From assembly GCA_910577225.1 (NCBI GenBank), contig CAJTMV010000009.1, forward strand, positions 1 to 64,000: a DNA stretch of 64,000 bases. The letters are read 5' to 3'. The notes under the pieces are model-generated. The model did not search any database. It saw only the letters and a program-made list of their open reading frames with translations, and was not told the DNA's origin. A program made the translations under genes and the position numbers. Below, one piece after another: positions 61,862 through 64,000 of this stretch (positions are counted from its first letter, which is position 1; each line of letters opens with the position of its first letter). The stretch is from an uncultured Eubacterium sp. (GTDB lineage Bacteria; Bacillota; Clostridia; Lachnospirales; Lachnospiraceae).

Positions 61862-61920
61862 TTGAATGACAGAAGAACTGTGGAAAAAGATGTATGGAAA
61901 TTTGCAAAGGATTGAGGTAT
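61862..61920 (+). repeat. 60-bp direct repeat, copy 2
   Basis: Ends in GGTAT and continues as a TATAAT, so this copy may supply a promoter for the gene at 61978. Copy 1 continues as TATCAT instead. Confidence 0.8.
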
Positions 61921-61977
61921 AATTTTAATATGTGAGTATTCTGAAACAAAGGAATGAAATGAAAGGGCTGGTGCGGC

Positions 61978-62451
61978 ATGAATGTCAAAAGAAAAATAGC
62001 CTGGGTTCTGACAGGCGGATTACTATGGAGTACTATTTTTGACGGGGGTTATCTGATTGCAGCTGTCGCTGGACAAAGAGTAGTGGAAACAGGTAAACAA
62101 ACTCTGGCAAAAGAAAAAGATCATCGAACAGATGACAGTATGGATGATGAAAATCCAGATAGGAGACATTGGGATAAGGATGACAAAGCTCTTATCGAGG
62201 AGTATGCAGCATGGGACATCGAAAGGAAAGGCGGTTCATACTATTATCAGGGAGACAGGGTAAAGGTGATAAAAGATCAGAGCCAGAACGGTTCGGTTTA
62301 TAAATTTGATCCAAAACTGAAAGGTACAGTAAGTATCAGGATACGGCGCAATACAAAAGGTAAAATGAAACAGGTTTCGTATCTGACCAATAAAGAAGCA
62401 GCCAGACTGATAGAACGGGCTGGACTTAAGGACAGGACGGGGAAATCATAA
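61978..62451 (+). CDS. Unrecognised exported or membrane-anchored protein
   Basis: A 157-residue protein with an N-terminal hydrophobic segment after MNVKRK (IAWVLTGGLLWSTIF), likely a signal or anchor. The rest is charged; EEYAAWDIERKGGSYYYQG and KFDPKLKGTVSIRIRR suggest a small beta domain. AAAGGG lies ten bases before the ATG. No known family is recognised. Confidence 0.6.
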   Translation: MNVKRKIAWVLTGGLLWSTIFDGGYLIAAVAGQRVVETGKQTLAKEKDHRTDDSMDDENPDRRHWDKDDKALIEEYAAWDIERKGGSYYYQGDRVKVIKDQSQNGSVYKFDPKLKGTVSIRIRRNTKGKMKQVSYLTNKEAARLIERAGLKDRTGKS

Positions 62452-62561
62452 CAATTATATGCAAACCGGGGACAGGCGATCGTTTGAGGATCAAAGCATT
62501 TTAGAAAACAGATCATGTTACGACTTTGCCAGTCAGCAGAGAAAGGATCAGCAGGAAAGAT

Positions 62562-63413
62562 ATGATATATATATTCACTGCCTTATATAGTGAAGCGCAC
62601 AGCTTTATCAGACGGCTGCAATTAAAAAAAGTGACGGAAAATACCCGTTTTCAGCAGTTTACCAGCGAAGCGCGCGATTTTTTGCTTACAGTCACCGGTT
62701 CCGGTGAGATTGCCGCGGCTGCGGCGGTCAGCAGCGTATGTACGAAATATCCGCCCGGGCCGCAGGATCTTTTGATCGATATAGGAATTTGCGCAGGGGC
62801 GGAAGGGACAGGAAAGTTATTTCTGATTCATAAGCTGACCGAACAGACGACTGGGAAGACGTTTTATCCGGATATGTTATATCGCCATGAATTTCAGGAA
62901 GCGGAACTTCTTACAGGGATGCGGCCCTGGAAACAGGCGCAGGGAGATACAAACGGACAGATCACGGACGCCGCAGCGCTGTATGATATGGAAGGAGCAG
63001 CAGTATATCAGGCAGGAGCATATTTTTTTGGACCGCATCAGATGTTTTTTCTAAAAATCATTTCGGACAACGGAGAAGAAAACAGACTTTCGGATTCCTT
63101 TGTCAGACAGCTGATGGAAACGCATACAGAACGTATCTGTGCGTTTTTGAATCCGATCGCAGCGACTGCCGGGCAAATATCTGATTCGTGGGACGCGCCG
63201 CAGACAGAAGCGGAGGTAAGCCGGCTGTGCGCGGATATGCATTGCTCGAAAGCAATGACGGACGCGCTCAGACAGTATATCCGGTACGCGGTATTAACAG
63301 GAAACGATTATCAGGCAGTCGTACGCAGGATGTATGAACTTGGACGGCTGCCATGCAAAGATAAAAGAGATGGAAAACGATGTTTGGAGGAACTGAAACA
63401 ACAGCTGATGTAA
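62562..63413 (+). CDS. Nucleoside phosphorylase-like protein
   Basis: A 283-residue protein. IYIFTALYSEAHSFIRRL, VTGSGEIAAAAAVSSV, DIGICAGAEG and YDMEGAAVYQAG follow the plan of the MTA/SAH nucleosidase and purine phosphorylase fold, with the Met-Glu of the ribose site kept. In Clostridia such proteins are often encoded beside the spore photoproduct lyase gene; none is visible here. The C-terminal 75 residues are a helical extension. Start at 62562 after GCAGGAAAG. Confidence 0.7.
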   Translation: MIYIFTALYSEAHSFIRRLQLKKVTENTRFQQFTSEARDFLLTVTGSGEIAAAAAVSSVCTKYPPGPQDLLIDIGICAGAEGTGKLFLIHKLTEQTTGKTFYPDMLYRHEFQEAELLTGMRPWKQAQGDTNGQITDAAALYDMEGAAVYQAGAYFFGPHQMFFLKIISDNGEENRLSDSFVRQLMETHTERICAFLNPIAATAGQISDSWDAPQTEAEVSRLCADMHCSKAMTDALRQYIRYAVLTGNDYQAVVRRMYELGRLPCKDKRDGKRCLEELKQQLM

Positions 63414-63535
63414 CGACTTTGTCAGACGTGCCAGCATTTCACGACAGGCAGAAAGCGTTTCACAGTAATATCGTTGTTTTGGTATTTGGAACAGACGATC
63501 ATGAGCTGTCTGGATGACGGCGAGGAGGTAACGCA

Positions 63536-63817
63536 TTGATCCGTATAGCAATCTGCGATGATGAAAGATACATGTCCGACCATATCAAAGAGCTGGTCCT
63601 GGACTTTTTCCATAAAAAGAACAGGGAGGCTGCCATACGGCTGAAACTGAACGACCATTTTTTCCGATGTCATAGGAGTTATCTGATTAATCTAAAGCAT
63701 TTAAAAGGTTATCAAAAAGGAAACGCATATATGGACAACGGCAGGGAAATTCCTGTATCCAGACTGCGAAGCAGGGAATTTTCCAGCGTTGTCTTACAAT
63801 ATATGAAGAATCTGTAA
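63536..63817 (+). pseudogene. LytTR response regulator with internal deletion
   Basis: The first 30 residues (IRIAICDDERYMSDHIKELV) are the start of a receiver and the last 60 (LNDHFFRCHRSYLINLKHLKGY...VSRLRSREF) are the end of a LytTR domain. The phospho-acceptor aspartate and most of both domains are missing, about 140 residues compared with the regulators at 10263 and 57991. The frame is kept across the join. A TTG start follows GAGGAGG. Confidence 0.8.
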
Positions 63818-63864
63818 CGAGGCGTGTTTATATGACGTATGGCAGCAATTCCGGGAAGTGGAAT

Positions 63865-64000
63865 TTATCTATAAAACGCAATATAACCGGGTTCTTTTGG
63901 ATGGTCTGCAATTAGGACATCTCCTTTTTCTTTTAACACATTACACGCAATCATTAAATCGGCTCCTGCGGAAATAAAATTAACAATCATAGTAAGGAAA
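63865..64000 (-). CDS. C-terminal end of an unrecognised protein (partial)
   Basis: An open frame on the minus strand enters from the right edge and ends with ADHPKEPGYIAFYR. An internal ATG followed by VNFISAGADLMIA would give 41 residues. No family recognised. Confidence 0.35.
   Translation of the reverse strand, partial: FLTMIVNFISAGADLMIACNVLKEKGDVLIADHPKEPGYIAFYR

Overview
The window looks like a chromosomal segment of an anaerobic, gut-type Gram-positive bacterium, most likely a member of the Lachnospiraceae (Clostridia). The evidence is strong AAGGAGG-type ribosome binding sites, tightly overlapping operons, LytTR/GHKL two-component systems, an oxygen-independent sulfatase maturase, glycosidase and PTS loci and several conjugative-element relics. 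Coding is dense, and rearrangement is concentrated in three places: the first 6 kb, around 22-24 kb and after 60 kb.

Layout. (1) 1-0.6 kb: the end of an MFS transporter and a truncated ilvC. (2) 0.7-5.8 kb: a mobilizable element with a sigma-like regulator, an oriT-like region, an accessory mobilization protein, a relaxase, a TnpW-like protein and a large serine recombinase. It abuts a 5'-truncated GH3 gene, so its two flanks come from different genes. (3) 5.8-12.3 kb: glycosidase and membrane genes (GH3 remnant, membrane protein, GH2, GtrA-like) followed by a LytTR/GHKL two-component system. (4) 12.4-15.8 kb: an operon of SPFH, zinc-ribbon and TPM-domain proteins. (5) 15.8-22 kb: two RpiR regulators, a HAD hydrolase, a GH13 alpha-glucosidase and a PTS EIIBCA, probably for an alpha-glucoside. 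(6) 22.2-23.4 kb: an LprI-like lipoprotein and a probable relic of a conjugative coupling protein.

(7) 24.1-43.2 kb is a surface-glycan cluster. It has an XRE regulator, several glycosyltransferases, a Wzm/Wzt ABC exporter and two sugar-nucleotide modules. The first module (SIS isomerase, HAD phosphatase, fused nucleotidyltransferase-kinase) may make an NDP-pentose. The second (GmhA, HddA and a fused HddC-GmhB) is a full gene set for GDP-D-glycero-alpha-D-manno-heptose. An AT-rich cassette lies between them, with a heptosyltransferase-like/GT8 fusion and a coiled-coil radical SAM protein. The cluster ends with an MBOAT O-acyltransferase, frameshifted at a G10 tract, and its SGNH partner. A UPF0126 channel-like protein and an unusual amidase follow.

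(8) 45.6-55.7 kb: a chemoreceptor and a sulfated-glycan locus (ABC importer, sulfatase, AraC regulator, TauE/SafE exporter, anSME maturase). A 44-bp box shared by two of its transcription units is the likely AraC operator. (9) 55.7-57.7 kb: an antibiotic-resistance-type ABC-F ATPase with a 330-nt leader that has a 6-residue leader peptide and competing stem-loops; the anSME gene overlaps its 3' end. (10) 58-64 kb: another two-component system, the C-terminal remnant of a lanthipeptide synthetase, unknown small genes, a duplicated 60-bp segment, a nucleoside-phosphorylase-like gene and an internally deleted response regulator.

The best candidates for something new are the phase-variable glycan O-acylation switch, the paired pentose and heptose nucleotide modules with their fusion enzymes, the ABC-F attenuator with its linked maturase, and the shared operator of the sulfatase locus. 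All calls are from reading the sequence; no database search was run.
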